Positions 36,807 to 45,369 of a stretch of 64,000 nt of DNA are shown here, in pieces (the first letter of the stretch is position 1; each line of letters starts with the position of its first letter). The position numbers and the translations under genes were made by a program. The notes under the pieces are model-generated. The model did not search any database. It was not told the DNA's origin and saw only the letters and a list, made by a program, of their open reading frames with translations. The stretch covers positions 1-64,000 of the forward strand of contig JAGLED010000007.1 of the NCBI GenBank assembly GCA_023145215.1. The letters are read 5' to 3'. The DNA is from Rhodospirillales bacterium. GTDB lineage: Bacteria > Pseudomonadota > Alphaproteobacteria > Rhodospirillales > Casp-alpha2.

Positions 36807-38228
36807 ATGACCGATCCGACGATGCCACCCGCGCTGGCCGACGCCCTCGCCCACCATCAGAAGGGCGATCTCGAAGCTGCGGAATCCGGATATCTCGCCG
36901 TCATCGACACCGACCCCGGCAACCCGGACGCCCATCACCTGCTATCGATCCTGCGGCTTCAACAAGGCCGCGCCGAAGAGGCGCTGCCACTCATCGACAA
37001 GGTCATCGCACTCGCCCCCGAAGCTGCCGACGCGTACGGTAACAAGGGCACGGCACTGCAAGCGCTGGAACGGTACGGCGAGGCCGCCTTCGCGTTCCGC
37101 ACCGCAATCGGCTACGCGCCCGATGCCGCCCATCATCACTACAACCTCGGCAACACGCTCCGCGCCGACGACGACAAGCCGGGCGCCGTCCGCGCCTATC
37201 GTGATGCGATCCGTTGTGCACCCGACCTGGTGCAGGCGCATTCCAATCTTGCGACCACGTTGTCCGAATTGGGGTTGTTCGACGAGGCCGTCGCGCACTG
37301 CAAGCTGGCCCTGAAGTATCAGCCGGGGTTCGCCGACGCGCATTACAATTTGGGAAACGCGCACCGGGAAGCGGGCCGTTACGACGCCGCCGTCGCCGCG
37401 TATAACGACGCACTCAAACACGACCCCGGTCACGCTGACGCATATTGCAATCTCGGCCTGACGGAAATGATCCGGCCGGGCCTCGACCAGGCCATCCGGA
37501 CCCTCGGCAAGGCCGTCGACATCAAGCCCGATCATGATATGGCACGGTTCTATCAGGCGGTGGCTACCGAGATGATCGGCGCCGACGCGACGAAACTGTT
37601 CAAAGCCCTGCCCGAAGACGACGCCGCCGTCGACGCTTGGCTCGACAGTTGGGATTACGTTAAAAGTCATTCCAATCTCAAAACCGAGATCATCCACTGC
37701 CCTTATGCGTTATTGAGCCTCGCTCTCGAGGCCGCATCGCTTGACGGACTGGTGCTGGAATTCGGCGTCCGCCACGGCCAATCGATCCGCCACATCGCCT
37801 CTGAGGCACGCCAGGATACGCACGGCTTCGATTCTTTTCATGGTTTGCCGTCTGCGTGGGGCGGCGAACCGGAGGGCGTCTATTCCACGGAGGGGCAACT
37901 GCCCGACGTCCCCGACAACGTGATCCTGCATGCGGGCCTGTTCGAGGACACGTTGCGCCCATTCCTGAAGGACCATCCGGGCGAGGTCCGGTTCTGCAAT
38001 GTCGACTGCGATATATACGGCTCCACCGTGACCGTCCTGGACGGCCTTGCTCCCCGGATAAAAGCGGGCAGCGTCCTGGTCTTCGACGAATACCTGATCA
38101 ATCCCACCTGGCGCGACGACGAGTACAAAGCGTTTCAGGAAGCGGTCGAAAAATACGGGTGGACGTACCGTTATCTCGCGTTCGGGATCGTCACCAAGCA
38201 AGCGGCGGTGATGATCGAGGACGATTAA
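36807..38228 (+). CDS. TPR protein with C-terminal class I methyltransferase (TylF-like)
   Basis: A 473-residue soluble protein. Six to seven TPR units cover about residues 10-250. The C-terminal domain (about 300-473) looks like the TylF/Methyltransf_24 group: EFGVRHGQSIRHI as the SAM site, FDSFHGLPS, and the acidic VDCDIY with FDEYLINP for metal/substrate. An O-methyltransferase is plausible; substrate unknown. The ATG at 36807 follows a TATAGT 12 bases earlier, which could be a -10 box, though I see no good -35. The stop shares TTAA with the convergent yjbQ. Confidence 0.8.
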   Translation: MTDPTMPPALADALAHHQKGDLEAAESGYLAVIDTDPGNPDAHHLLSILRLQQGRAEEALPLIDKVIALAPEAADAYGNKGTALQALERYGEAAFAFRTAIGYAPDAAHHHYNLGNTLRADDDKPGAVRAYRDAIRCAPDLVQAHSNLATTLSELGLFDEAVAHCKLALKYQPGFADAHYNLGNAHREAGRYDAAVAAYNDALKHDPGHADAYCNLGLTEMIRPGLDQAIRTLGKAVDIKPDHDMARFYQAVATEMIGADATKLFKALPEDDAAVDAWLDSWDYVKSHSNLKTEIIHCPYALLSLALEAASLDGLVLEFGVRHGQSIRHIASEARQDTHGFDSFHGLPSAWGGEPEGVYSTEGQLPDVPDNVILHAGLFEDTLRPFLKDHPGEVRFCNVDCDIYGSTVTVLDGLAPRIKAGSVLVFDEYLINPTWRDDEYKAFQEAVEKYGWTYRYLAFGIVTKQAAVMIEDD

Positions 38229-38644
38229 TCGCCCGAGAGATGCAACACGATGTTCCGCCGGTGCGGACGCGCCCGGTGTTCGAACAAATAAATTCCCTGC
38301 CACGTTCCCAGAACGGGACGGCCGTCCGTTACCGGTATCGAAAGCGATACGTCCGTCAACGCGCTCCGGATATGTGCGGGCATGTCGTCCGGCCCTTCGG
38401 CGGTATGGCGGTAAAGCGACGGATCTTCCGAGACAAGCCGCTTGAAGAATACGTTCAGGTCATGGATCACATCCGGATCGGCGTTTTCCTGGATCGTCAG
38501 AGACGCCGATGTATGACGGCAATAAACGGTCAAGAGCCCGTTTGCGATCCCGCTTTCCAAACAGAACGCGACCGCGTCGCTGGTCACTTCATAGAGCCCC
38601 TGCCCCCTTGTCGCGACTTCCAGCTGGGTTTGTGCGTGCGCCAT
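38225..38644 (-). CDS. yjbQ: YjbQ/UPF0047 family protein
   Basis: A 139-residue protein of the UPF0047 fold. The family segment CRHTSASLTIQENADPDV lies at about residues 42-59, with GTWQGIYLFEHR near the C terminus. Members have been reported with weak thiamine-phosphate synthase activity; the physiological role is unclear. It starts with ATG at 38644 and its TAA overlaps the stop of the convergent methyltransferase gene. Confidence 0.9.
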   Translation of the reverse strand: MAHAQTQLEVATRGQGLYEVTSDAVAFCLESGIANGLLTVYCRHTSASLTIQENADPDVIHDLNVFFKRLVSEDPSLYRHTAEGPDDMPAHIRSALTDVSLSIPVTDGRPVLGTWQGIYLFEHRARPHRRNIVLHLSGD

Positions 38645-38693
38645 GCTTTCCTGTTAGCATCCTCATGGACGTTTGCAAACGAGAGCCAAGCTT

Positions 38694-39140
38694 ATGCGCA
38701 TCCGACAGGGCCCCCTGCCCGGCAGTGCCGCCGACGATATCACCCGTGGTGTCGTGCGGCTGATGACGGACATGGGATTTGCGCCGCTCCTGGAATTCCG
38801 TCTCACCAACAAGCGCCGCGTCGACGTGGCGGCGCTGGACCGGGACGGCAAGTTCGTCGTCATCGAGGTTAAAAGCTCCCTCGCCGACTACCGCGCGGAT
38901 TCCAAGTGGAAGGAATATCTCCCCTACTGCGACTATTTCTATTTCGCCGTGAACCCGGAATTTCCGCAGGATCGCCTACCCAGCGACGTCGGCCTGATCG
39001 TCGCCGACGGGTACGGCGCCGCAATCCTCAGACCGGCCGAGGAATTCGCCATGAACGGCAACCGTCGGCGCACACAGACCTTGCGTTTCGCGCGCACCGG
39101 GGCAAACCGCCTCGCCGGCAGGGGCGACCCGGCGGTCTGA
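38694..39140 (+). CDS. mmcB: MmcB-family DNA repair protein
   Basis: A 148-residue putative nuclease with the PD-(D/E)xK core visible as VDVAALDRDGKFVVIEVKSS. It is placed in the MmcB family, first linked to DNA damage repair in Caulobacter, where it is SOS-induced, and largely confined to alphaproteobacteria. The ATG at 38694 is chosen over a TTG 21 bases upstream. I see no LexA box in the 49 bases between it and yjbQ. Convergent with the metalloprotease gene, three bases apart. Confidence 0.85.
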   Translation: MRIRQGPLPGSAADDITRGVVRLMTDMGFAPLLEFRLTNKRRVDVAALDRDGKFVVIEVKSSLADYRADSKWKEYLPYCDYFYFAVNPEFPQDRLPSDVGLIVADGYGAAILRPAEEFAMNGNRRRTQTLRFARTGANRLAGRGDPAV

Positions 39141-39143
39141 CAA

Positions 39144-39854
39144 TCAACCGATACGATGCAAGTGCTGACCGTAGGCGTTGAGCCAGGCTTCGGCTTGCTC
39201 TTCGTAGGGAGTCAGTTGCTGAACCAGCGCGTGAAAGCGCGGGCCGTGGTTGCGCTCGACGATATGCGCGACCTCGTGGGCGACGATGAACTCGAACACG
39301 AAACGCGGCGCCAGGATCATTCGCCATGAAAAATTGAGCGAGCCGTCATGCGCGCACGATCCCCAACGCGACGTGGTATCGCGCACCGTGATGCGGCCCA
39401 CCTTCACGCCCAGTTCATCCGCTTTCACCGCCGCGAGATCGGCAAGCTTCGCCTTCGCCTCTTTCTTCAGCCAATCCAGCAGGCGGCGCGGCAGGTGGTC
39501 GAGATCGCCGGAGACGCATACCCGGCCATCTTCGATCCAGACACCCCGCCTTGCATCGGGGCGATGTTCGATCATGTGGTCTTCCCCCAGGATCGGGATC
39601 GTGCGCCCGGGCTCGAACGGAATGCGGTCCGGCAGTTTATCGAGACGCCGCCTCAACCACGCGTGCTGGCTTTCGAGGAATCCGAGCGCTTCAGCCTCGG
39701 ACGCATACCAAGGCAGCGTCAACGCAACGCCGTCGGTCTTGGGATCGACGCGTAGGATAATGCGCCGGGCCTGCCGGTTCCGTTTGAGCAGAACCGGCAC
39801 GGCGCGGCCGTCAAGATCGAAGCTGAGTTCCTTGCGTGTGCGGCGCGCCGCCAC
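39144..39854 (-). CDS. YgjP-like (M48/DUF45) metallopeptidase
   Basis: A 236-residue protein with the zinc-site motif HEVAH (in FIVAHEVAHIVERNHGP) and a third zinc ligand His in the following GPRFHAL segment. This is the YgjP/SprT-like family of soluble zinc peptidases. The start is GTG at 39854, eight bases downstream of the DHDPS-family gene. Substrate unknown; I infer cytoplasmic location since no signal or helix is seen. Confidence 0.82.
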   Translation of the reverse strand: MAARRTRKELSFDLDGRAVPVLLKRNRQARRIILRVDPKTDGVALTLPWYASEAEALGFLESQHAWLRRRLDKLPDRIPFEPGRTIPILGEDHMIEHRPDARRGVWIEDGRVCVSGDLDHLPRRLLDWLKKEAKAKLADLAAVKADELGVKVGRITVRDTTSRWGSCAHDGSLNFSWRMILAPRFVFEFIVAHEVAHIVERNHGPRFHALVQQLTPYEEQAEAWLNAYGQHLHRIG

Positions 39855-39862
39855 GGGACCCG

Positions 39863-40789
39863 TCAGGCCGCGGCCGGGATCGGCGTGCCGACGGCGTCGA
39901 ACGCGTCGAACAACTTCTTCCGGTCGGCATCGCTAAGCGGCACGAACGGCGGGCGCAGGTTTTCCCAGCCGGCCTGACCGGTATTACGTGCGGTCAGCGC
40001 CTTGAGGGCCGGCGGCAGCGGATAGCCGGCGACGGCCTTGCGCATCGCGCTCAGCGTCTCATGATTGGCTTCCACTTCCGGCGTGTCGCCGTTGGCGACC
40101 CAGCCGTTGTAGACCGCGCCATTAAGGAACGACGACACGTTGGCGACCGCGGTGATGCAGCCGGCCCCGCCCTTGCGCAGCAGCGGCAGCATCAGTTCGT
40201 CGGCGCCCGAAAACACGGCGAAACCCGGGAACTTCTCGGCGGCGCCCGCCATGTTATCGAACACGCCCGAGCTGTCCTTCATCCCGACCACGGTCTTCGG
40301 ATACGCCTTCAAAAGCATTTCGATCAGGCCGTAGGTGATGGGCACACCCGACATTTGCGGGAAGTGATAGAGAAAAATCTTGAGATCGTCGTCGGCGATC
40401 CCGTCGATGACCTGGGAGAACGCATCGAACAGGCCCTGATCGGACATGTTCTTATAATAGAACGGCGGCAGCATCAGCACGCCCTTGGCACCCGCCCCCA
40501 TCGCCGCCTTGGTCAACGCGATGGTGTCGACCGCCGCACAACAGCCCGTTCCCGGCATCATCACGTCGCCGGGAATGCCGCGTTCGACCAGTCCCTCGAT
40601 GATCGCGATTCTTTCCTTAAGACCGAAGGAGTTGGCTTCGCCCGTGGTGCCCAGAACGGCAAGACCGTCGCAACCGTTGGCCAGAAGCCACTTGCCGTGA
40701 GCGGCGGTCAAATCCAGATCGGGCGACAGGTCATCTTTCACGGCGGTGACGACGGCGCTGAAGACGCCTTTATAAGGTGAATGGCTCAA
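39863..40789 (-). CDS. DHDPS/NAL-family aldolase (lyase)
   Basis: A 308-residue TIM-barrel enzyme. The pyruvate-binding GTTGE is at 47-51, the catalytic Tyr at Y141 (FLYHFP) and the Schiff-base lysine at K171 (GMKDSSG). Whether it makes dihydrodipicolinate or splits a sugar acid cannot be told; the GTGCC loop and lack of lysine-biosynthesis neighbours favour a catabolic or other aldolase. The start is TTG at 40789, supported by a perfect GGAGG eight bases upstream; no ATG is available in the conserved N-terminal part. Confidence 0.85.
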   Translation of the reverse strand: MSHSPYKGVFSAVVTAVKDDLSPDLDLTAAHGKWLLANGCDGLAVLGTTGEANSFGLKERIAIIEGLVERGIPGDVMMPGTGCCAAVDTIALTKAAMGAGAKGVLMLPPFYYKNMSDQGLFDAFSQVIDGIADDDLKIFLYHFPQMSGVPITYGLIEMLLKAYPKTVVGMKDSSGVFDNMAGAAEKFPGFAVFSGADELMLPLLRKGGAGCITAVANVSSFLNGAVYNGWVANGDTPEVEANHETLSAMRKAVAGYPLPPALKALTARNTGQAGWENLRPPFVPLSDADRKKLFDAFDAVGTPIPAAA

Positions 40790-40841
40790 CGTTTATTCCT
40801 CCATCGGGTTCTTACGTTTGTTGTTCATGGTTTACCCGGAC

Positions 40842-41306
40842 CTACTTGGGCCAGTCTACCACATAATCCTCGAGATCCTCGACATCGCGCTCGGACACGA
40901 TCCGTCCGAATACGGATATCCCGGCTTCGATCACGGTATCCGTCGTGCCGGACACCAAGGGGTGCCACCAGTTCAGGTCCTTCCCCTCGGCGAGCCTGCG
41001 GTAAGCGCAGGATTTGGGAAGCCACGGAATCTGGCCGACATTCTGCGGGGTCAAGCGGCGGCAATCGGGGACAAACCGCTGGCGGTCCTCGTAACTGGTG
41101 CAGCGGCAGGTATCGAGATCCAAGAGCCGACAGGACACGTTGGTGTACAAAATCTCGCCGGTGTCCTCGTGCTCGAGCTTGTTGAGACAGCACTTGCCGC
41201 ATCCGTCACAGAGCGACTCCCACTCCGGGCCGGTCATTTCGTGGAGCGCCTTGCGCTTCCAGAACGGCAGCTCGCCCTTGTCCTTCTTTTTCTTCAAACC
41301 GAACAT
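40842..41306 (-). CDS. YcgN-family (UPF0260) cysteine-cluster protein
   Basis: A 154-residue YcgN-type protein with a cysteine cluster (CDGCGKCC near residues 33-40, then [11 protein letters not shown] and the later DCRRL and SCAYR). These residues probably bind zinc or an Fe-S cluster. The ATG at 41306 ([16 protein letters not shown]) is chosen; a longer reading would overlap the cobB end. It lies 13 bases after cobB, so it may be transcribed with the sco-cobB genes. No function is established for the family. Confidence 0.85.
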   Translation of the reverse strand: MFGLKKKKDKGELPFWKRKALHEMTGPEWESLCDGCGKCCLNKLEHEDTGEILYTNVSCRLLDLDTCRCTSYEDRQRFVPDCRRLTPQNVGQIPWLPKSCAYRRLAEGKDLNWWHPLVSGTTDTVIEAGISVFGRIVSERDVEDLEDYVVDWPK

Positions 41307-41319
41307 GTCTCTCCCGCTC

Positions 41320-42687
41320 TCACACCGCGTCGGCGCGTTCAAGGTCGATCAGATGAATGAACGAACCGACTACACGCCGATCAGCAAGACCGGTCTCACC
41401 CAGTTCCCGGCCGCTCGCATCCTCGGCACGAAACAGCGGCAGGCCCGGGCCTTCCTCGATCACCGTCGCAAAATGGAATTCGTGGCCGCGAAACCGGGTG
41501 CGCGCGCCGCCGAGCGGACCGGCCTTCGCCAGGGTGATCCGGCGATAGCCGATGTGCAAACGCCTTGTCGCGAAACTCGTCTCCAGCGGCAACAGGCCCG
41601 CCATCGGATGACGGCGCCCGTCAGCATCCGTCAATCCCTGACCGAGCACCATGTAGCCGCCGCATTCGCCAAAGATCGGCTTCGATGCATCCGCGGCCTG
41701 CTGCAGCCCATCCATGAAATCCCAGTTCGCCGAAATCCTGCCGGCGTGCAGTTCCGGATAGCCGCCCGGCAGATAGATCGCGTCCGCCTTCGGATCCGGC
41801 GCTTCATTGGTCAGCGGCGAAAAGAAACTGAGTTCCGATCCGGCGGCGCGCCAGCCTTCCAGCAGGGCCGGGTAGGCGAACGCGAACGCATCGTCGCGGG
41901 CAATGGCGATTTTTTGACCGAGCGGCGGAATCAACAGCGGCGCATCCGATTTCGGTCGCACCGGCCAGGGCCGCATCGCGCGACGGAGGGCCGCGATATC
42001 GAGGTGTTCGCCGACCCAGTCGGCGGCCTTGTCGAGAAACGTCTCCAGATTTCGATGCTCACGGGCCTGCACGAGGCCCAGGTGGCGCGACGGCAGCTCC
42101 AGGGCGTCATTACGGGGTAACGCGCCGAAAATCTCCAGATCGGGCGCGATCTTCTTCATTGCCTCTTTCAGGATTTCGACATGCCGGGCGCCGCCGACCC
42201 GATTGAAGATCACCCCCGCAACATCGACGCCCGGCCTGTGTTCCGCAAATCCCTTCGCCAGCACGGCGGCGCTCGCCGCCTGTTTCGATGCATCGATCAC
42301 CAGCACCACCGGCCAACCGGTAATTTCCGCGAGCGCGGCGGTCGAACCGTCGTGCCTGTCATCCGAGTGCACGGCGCCGTCGAACAGCCCCATGACCCCT
42401 TCGCAGATGATATCGTCGGCCTTTGCCGCCATGTCGCCTGCCAGCTCGGCCAGCGTTTCTTCGCGCATTGCCCAGGGATCGAGATTGCGGCACGGCCGGT
42501 TGGTCGCGGCGGTATGAAAAGCGGGATCGATATAATCGGGGCCGGTCTTGGCGGAGATCACGTCGATCCCCGTTTCACGCAAGTGACGAAGCAAACCGAG
42601 GGTAATCAGGGTCTTGCCGGCACCCGATGAGGGCGCGGCAATGATCAGCCCGCTGCCGGGAACGCCCGATAGGCGGCGCGCCGTCAC
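41320..42687 (-). CDS. cobB: Cobyrinate/hydrogenobyrinate a,c-diamide synthase CobB/CbiA
   Basis: A 455-residue ATP- and glutamine-dependent amidase that amidates carboxylates a and c of the corrin ring. The P-loop is SSGAGKT at about residues 20-26, and the glutamine amidotransferase domain carries the nucleophile in [10 protein letters not shown] near residue 340 and a final FIHLI histidine. The start is GTG at 42687, which overlaps the sco stop as GTGA; no in-frame ATG precedes the P-loop without running into sco. CobB (late) and CbiA (early) cannot be told apart by eye. Confidence 0.93.
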   Translation of the reverse strand: MTARRLSGVPGSGLIIAAPSSGAGKTLITLGLLRHLRETGIDVISAKTGPDYIDPAFHTAATNRPCRNLDPWAMREETLAELAGDMAAKADDIICEGVMGLFDGAVHSDDRHDGSTAALAEITGWPVVLVIDASKQAASAAVLAKGFAEHRPGVDVAGVIFNRVGGARHVEILKEAMKKIAPDLEIFGALPRNDALELPSRHLGLVQAREHRNLETFLDKAADWVGEHLDIAALRRAMRPWPVRPKSDAPLLIPPLGQKIAIARDDAFAFAYPALLEGWRAAGSELSFFSPLTNEAPDPKADAIYLPGGYPELHAGRISANWDFMDGLQQAADASKPIFGECGGYMVLGQGLTDADGRRHPMAGLLPLETSFATRRLHIGYRRITLAKAGPLGGARTRFRGHEFHFATVIEEGPGLPLFRAEDASGRELGETGLADRRVVGSFIHLIDLERADAV

Positions 42688-43400
42688 AGAAGCTGTCCGA
42701 TCCTCTCGGCCATCGCCTTCGGGTCTGTTCCGTGCGAAAAATGCGTCACCAGTTTCCCGTCCGGCCCCATCAGGTAGATGATCGAGGTGTGATCGACGAG
42801 GTAATCCTGCGGGTCCTCGCCCGCCGGATCGTTCTTGCGGTAATAGACCCGGTATTCGCGCGCGACCGCCTTGATCTGCTCTTCGGTCCCCGTCAGACCG
42901 ACCGTACGCGGATGGAAGAACGAAACGTACTCGGCCAGATGATCGGGCGTATCCCGCGCCGGGTCGACGGAAATAAAGACAGGCACGATTTTCTCGGCCT
43001 TCTCTTCGCCCAGCATATCCAGCACTGCCGCCATGTCGCTCAGCGCGGTCGGACAAACATCGGGACAGTAGGTGTAACCGAAGAACACCATCATGTACTT
43101 ACCGAGGAAGTCTTTTTCGGTGACCGTCTTGCCCTTTTGGTTGACGAGCGTGAACGGTCCGCCGACGCTGGGGCCGCTGTCGGACGACGAACTGCCGGCG
43201 GACTCTGAGCCGCGTTTCGCAAAATATTCGGTGCCGGCGAGTACGATCACGAAGGCAACGATCACGATCCCGACAAGCAGGACCAGCAACTTGCCACCGG
43301 ACGATTTCTTCTTTTTCGGCGCCGCCGCTTCGCCCTCGACCGGGTCGAGCACGTTCGGCGTCTCCGGCGTCTCGTCCGCGTCTTTCTTGTCGTCAGACAT
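42684..43400 (-). CDS. Sco1/SenC-type copper chaperone
   Basis: A 238-residue membrane-anchored thioredoxin-fold protein for copper delivery to cytochrome oxidase. A lysine-rich cytoplasmic start is followed by one helix (about 37-58). The copper ligands are CPDVC (near residues 110-114) and the distal His in LVDHTSI. The ATG at 43400 (MSDDKKDADE) is used in place of a TTG upstream. Its end overlaps the GTG start of cobB by four bases, an odd pairing of copper and corrin genes. Confidence 0.9.
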   Translation of the reverse strand: MSDDKKDADETPETPNVLDPVEGEAAAPKKKKSSGGKLLVLLVGIVIVAFVIVLAGTEYFAKRGSESAGSSSSDSGPSVGGPFTLVNQKGKTVTEKDFLGKYMMVFFGYTYCPDVCPTALSDMAAVLDMLGEEKAEKIVPVFISVDPARDTPDHLAEYVSFFHPRTVGLTGTEEQIKAVAREYRVYYRKNDPAGEDPQDYLVDHTSIIYLMGPDGKLVTHFSHGTDPKAMAERIGQLL

Positions 43401-43517
43401 TTCCCATCCAATCGCTTTGATCGCGCCCGCCAATCATACGAGGATGCGGCGTTTCATCAAGCCCGCTAACGCTTTCCGGGCGTTGGCGCGGCGCCCCGAT
43501 AGGCCTAAACTCCGCCG

Positions 43518-44627
43518 ATGACTTCGCAATCACCGGCACGCAAACCCGATGGCGAACTACGCCGCGGCTGGACCACCGGCACCTGCGCCGCCGCGGGGGC
43601 CGCGGCCGCGTTCAGGGCGCTCCTGACCGGGGAAACCCAACGCACCGTGACGGTCCGTCTGCCCAAGGGGGAGGCGCCGACGTTCGAGCTAAATTGCTGC
43701 GAAAAGACCTCCGACGGCTGGCGCGCCGGGGTGATCAAGGACGCGGGCGACGATCCCGACGTGACCCACGGCGCGGAAATCATTTCATCAGTCAGAATAC
43801 TCAATGACGATGACGGCATCCGGTTCAAAGCCGGTGACGGCGTCGGCACGGTCACGTTACCCGGTCTGCCTGTACCCGTGGGCGAGCCGGCGATCAACCC
43901 GGGGCCCCGCGTCATTATTTCGGATGCCCTGCAAGCCGTCGCCGACGAACTGGACGCGCCTTGCAATGTTGAAGTCACCGTCTCGATCCCGGGTGGCGAA
44001 AAGATCGCGGAAAAGACCATGAACCCCCGGCTCGGTATCAAGGGCGGGTTGAGCGTGCTCGGCACGACCGGGATCGTCATTCCGTTCTCGTGCGCTTCCT
44101 GGATCAACTCCATCCACCGGGGGATCGACGTCGCCAGGCTACAAGGCATCGAACACCTGATCGCCGCCACCGGATCCACATCGGAAGCGTCCGCCATGCG
44201 CGAACATCCTGAACTCCCCGAACAGGCCTTCATCGACATGGGCGATTTCGCGGGCGGACTGCTGAAATACCTGCGCCGCCACCCGGCCCCCCGCCTGACA
44301 TTGGTCGGCGGCGTCGCCAAGCTCGCCAAGTTGGCGCAGGGCCATCTTGATTTGCACTCCAAACGCTCGTCCGTCGATATGGAGAAACTCGCCGACGTCG
44401 CCGCCCATTTCGGCGCGGATAACGCACTCATGTCCAAAATCCGCTCCGCCAACACGGCGATGGAAGCGTTCGAGCATTGCCGGGACGCCGATATTTCGCT
44501 GGCCGACGCGATCGCGCGACAGGCCCGGGAAACGGCGATGGCATCCCTCGCCGGCGAGACCGAGGTCGATGTCATCGTCTACGACAGAACCGGCAATCGG
44601 GTCGGCACGAGTGACCATGACCGATAA
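43518..44627 (+). CDS. cbiD: Cobalt-precorrin-5B C1-methyltransferase CbiD
   Basis: A 369-residue CbiD that methylates C-1 of the corrin ring. The family opening RRGWTTGTCAAAGAAAAF is at residues 15-32. The segments DAGDDPDVTHGAEI and LGTTGIVIPFS are also typical. CbiD is a marker of the early-cobalt (anaerobic) route but also occurs in some late-cobalt clusters that lack CobF. The 117-base region between it and the divergent sco gene should hold its promoter. It overlaps cobK by 11 bases. Confidence 0.95.
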   Translation: MTSQSPARKPDGELRRGWTTGTCAAAGAAAAFRALLTGETQRTVTVRLPKGEAPTFELNCCEKTSDGWRAGVIKDAGDDPDVTHGAEIISSVRILNDDDGIRFKAGDGVGTVTLPGLPVPVGEPAINPGPRVIISDALQAVADELDAPCNVEVTVSIPGGEKIAEKTMNPRLGIKGGLSVLGTTGIVIPFSCASWINSIHRGIDVARLQGIEHLIAATGSTSEASAMREHPELPEQAFIDMGDFAGGLLKYLRRHPAPRLTLVGGVAKLAKLAQGHLDLHSKRSSVDMEKLADVAAHFGADNALMSKIRSANTAMEAFEHCRDADISLADAIARQARETAMASLAGETEVDVIVYDRTGNRVGTSDHDR

Positions 44628-45369
44628 GACCGTCGTCATATTGGGGGGCACCGCCGACGCGCGAAAGCTCGCCGATAGTCTCGTCGAGAGCCGCGGCGAT
44701 CGCATCCGCGTCATCACGTCGCTGGCCGGCCGGACGAAGAATCCGAAACTGCCGAAAGGCGAGATCCGCGACGGCGGCTTCGGGGGCGCGGAGGGACTGG
44801 CGACGTATCTAAGTGAGACCGGCTGCGATCTTTTGATCGATGCGACGCATCCGTATGCCGCGCAGATCAGCCGTCACGCCGCCGAAGCGGCGAAAGCCGC
44901 GAACGTACCACGCCTGTTATTAAACCGCCCGGCCTGGGAAGAGCAGGATGGTGACAACTGGACGCACGTCCCGGATATCCAATCGGCCGCCGACCGAATC
45001 ACCAGGTACTCGCAGGCCTGCCTGATCACCACCGGCGTCAATGACCTCGCCGCATTCGCCGGGATCGTGACGACCAAAATGTTCGTCCGTCTGATCGAAA
45101 AACCTGAAAATCTGCCGCTCGACCACGCCGAAATCGTGATCGGGTCGCCACCCTACAAAACCGGCGACGAGATCGCGTTGATGCAGATGCTCGGTATCGA
45201 TCTGATGATCACGAAGAACGCCGGCGGAACTGGAACCTACGCGAAGATCGAGGCCGCACGTACGCTCGGGATCGACGTGATCATGATCGACCGTCCGGCC
45301 CTACCCGAGAGCGATACTGTCGATAGCGTCGAAGGCGCACTAGCGCGCACCCTGGAAAATCTGGATTAA
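44617..45369 (+). CDS. cobK: Precorrin-6A reductase CobK/CbiJ
   Basis: A 250-residue NAD(P)H-dependent reductase of the macrocycle. The opening is VVILGGTADARKLA, followed by DATHPYAAQIS and the C-terminal TKNAGGTGTYAKIEAA. The ATG at 44617 lies inside the end of cbiD (11-base overlap), fixing the start. Cobalt-free or cobalt-bound substrate use (CobK or CbiJ) is not decided by sequence. Its TAA stop overlaps the convergent Fe-S gene at TTAA. Confidence 0.94.
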   Translation: MTDKTVVILGGTADARKLADSLVESRGDRIRVITSLAGRTKNPKLPKGEIRDGGFGGAEGLATYLSETGCDLLIDATHPYAAQISRHAAEAAKAANVPRLLLNRPAWEEQDGDNWTHVPDIQSAADRITRYSQACLITTGVNDLAAFAGIVTTKMFVRLIEKPENLPLDHAEIVIGSPPYKTGDEIALMQMLGIDLMITKNAGGTGTYAKIEAARTLGIDVIMIDRPALPESDTVDSVEGALARTLENLD

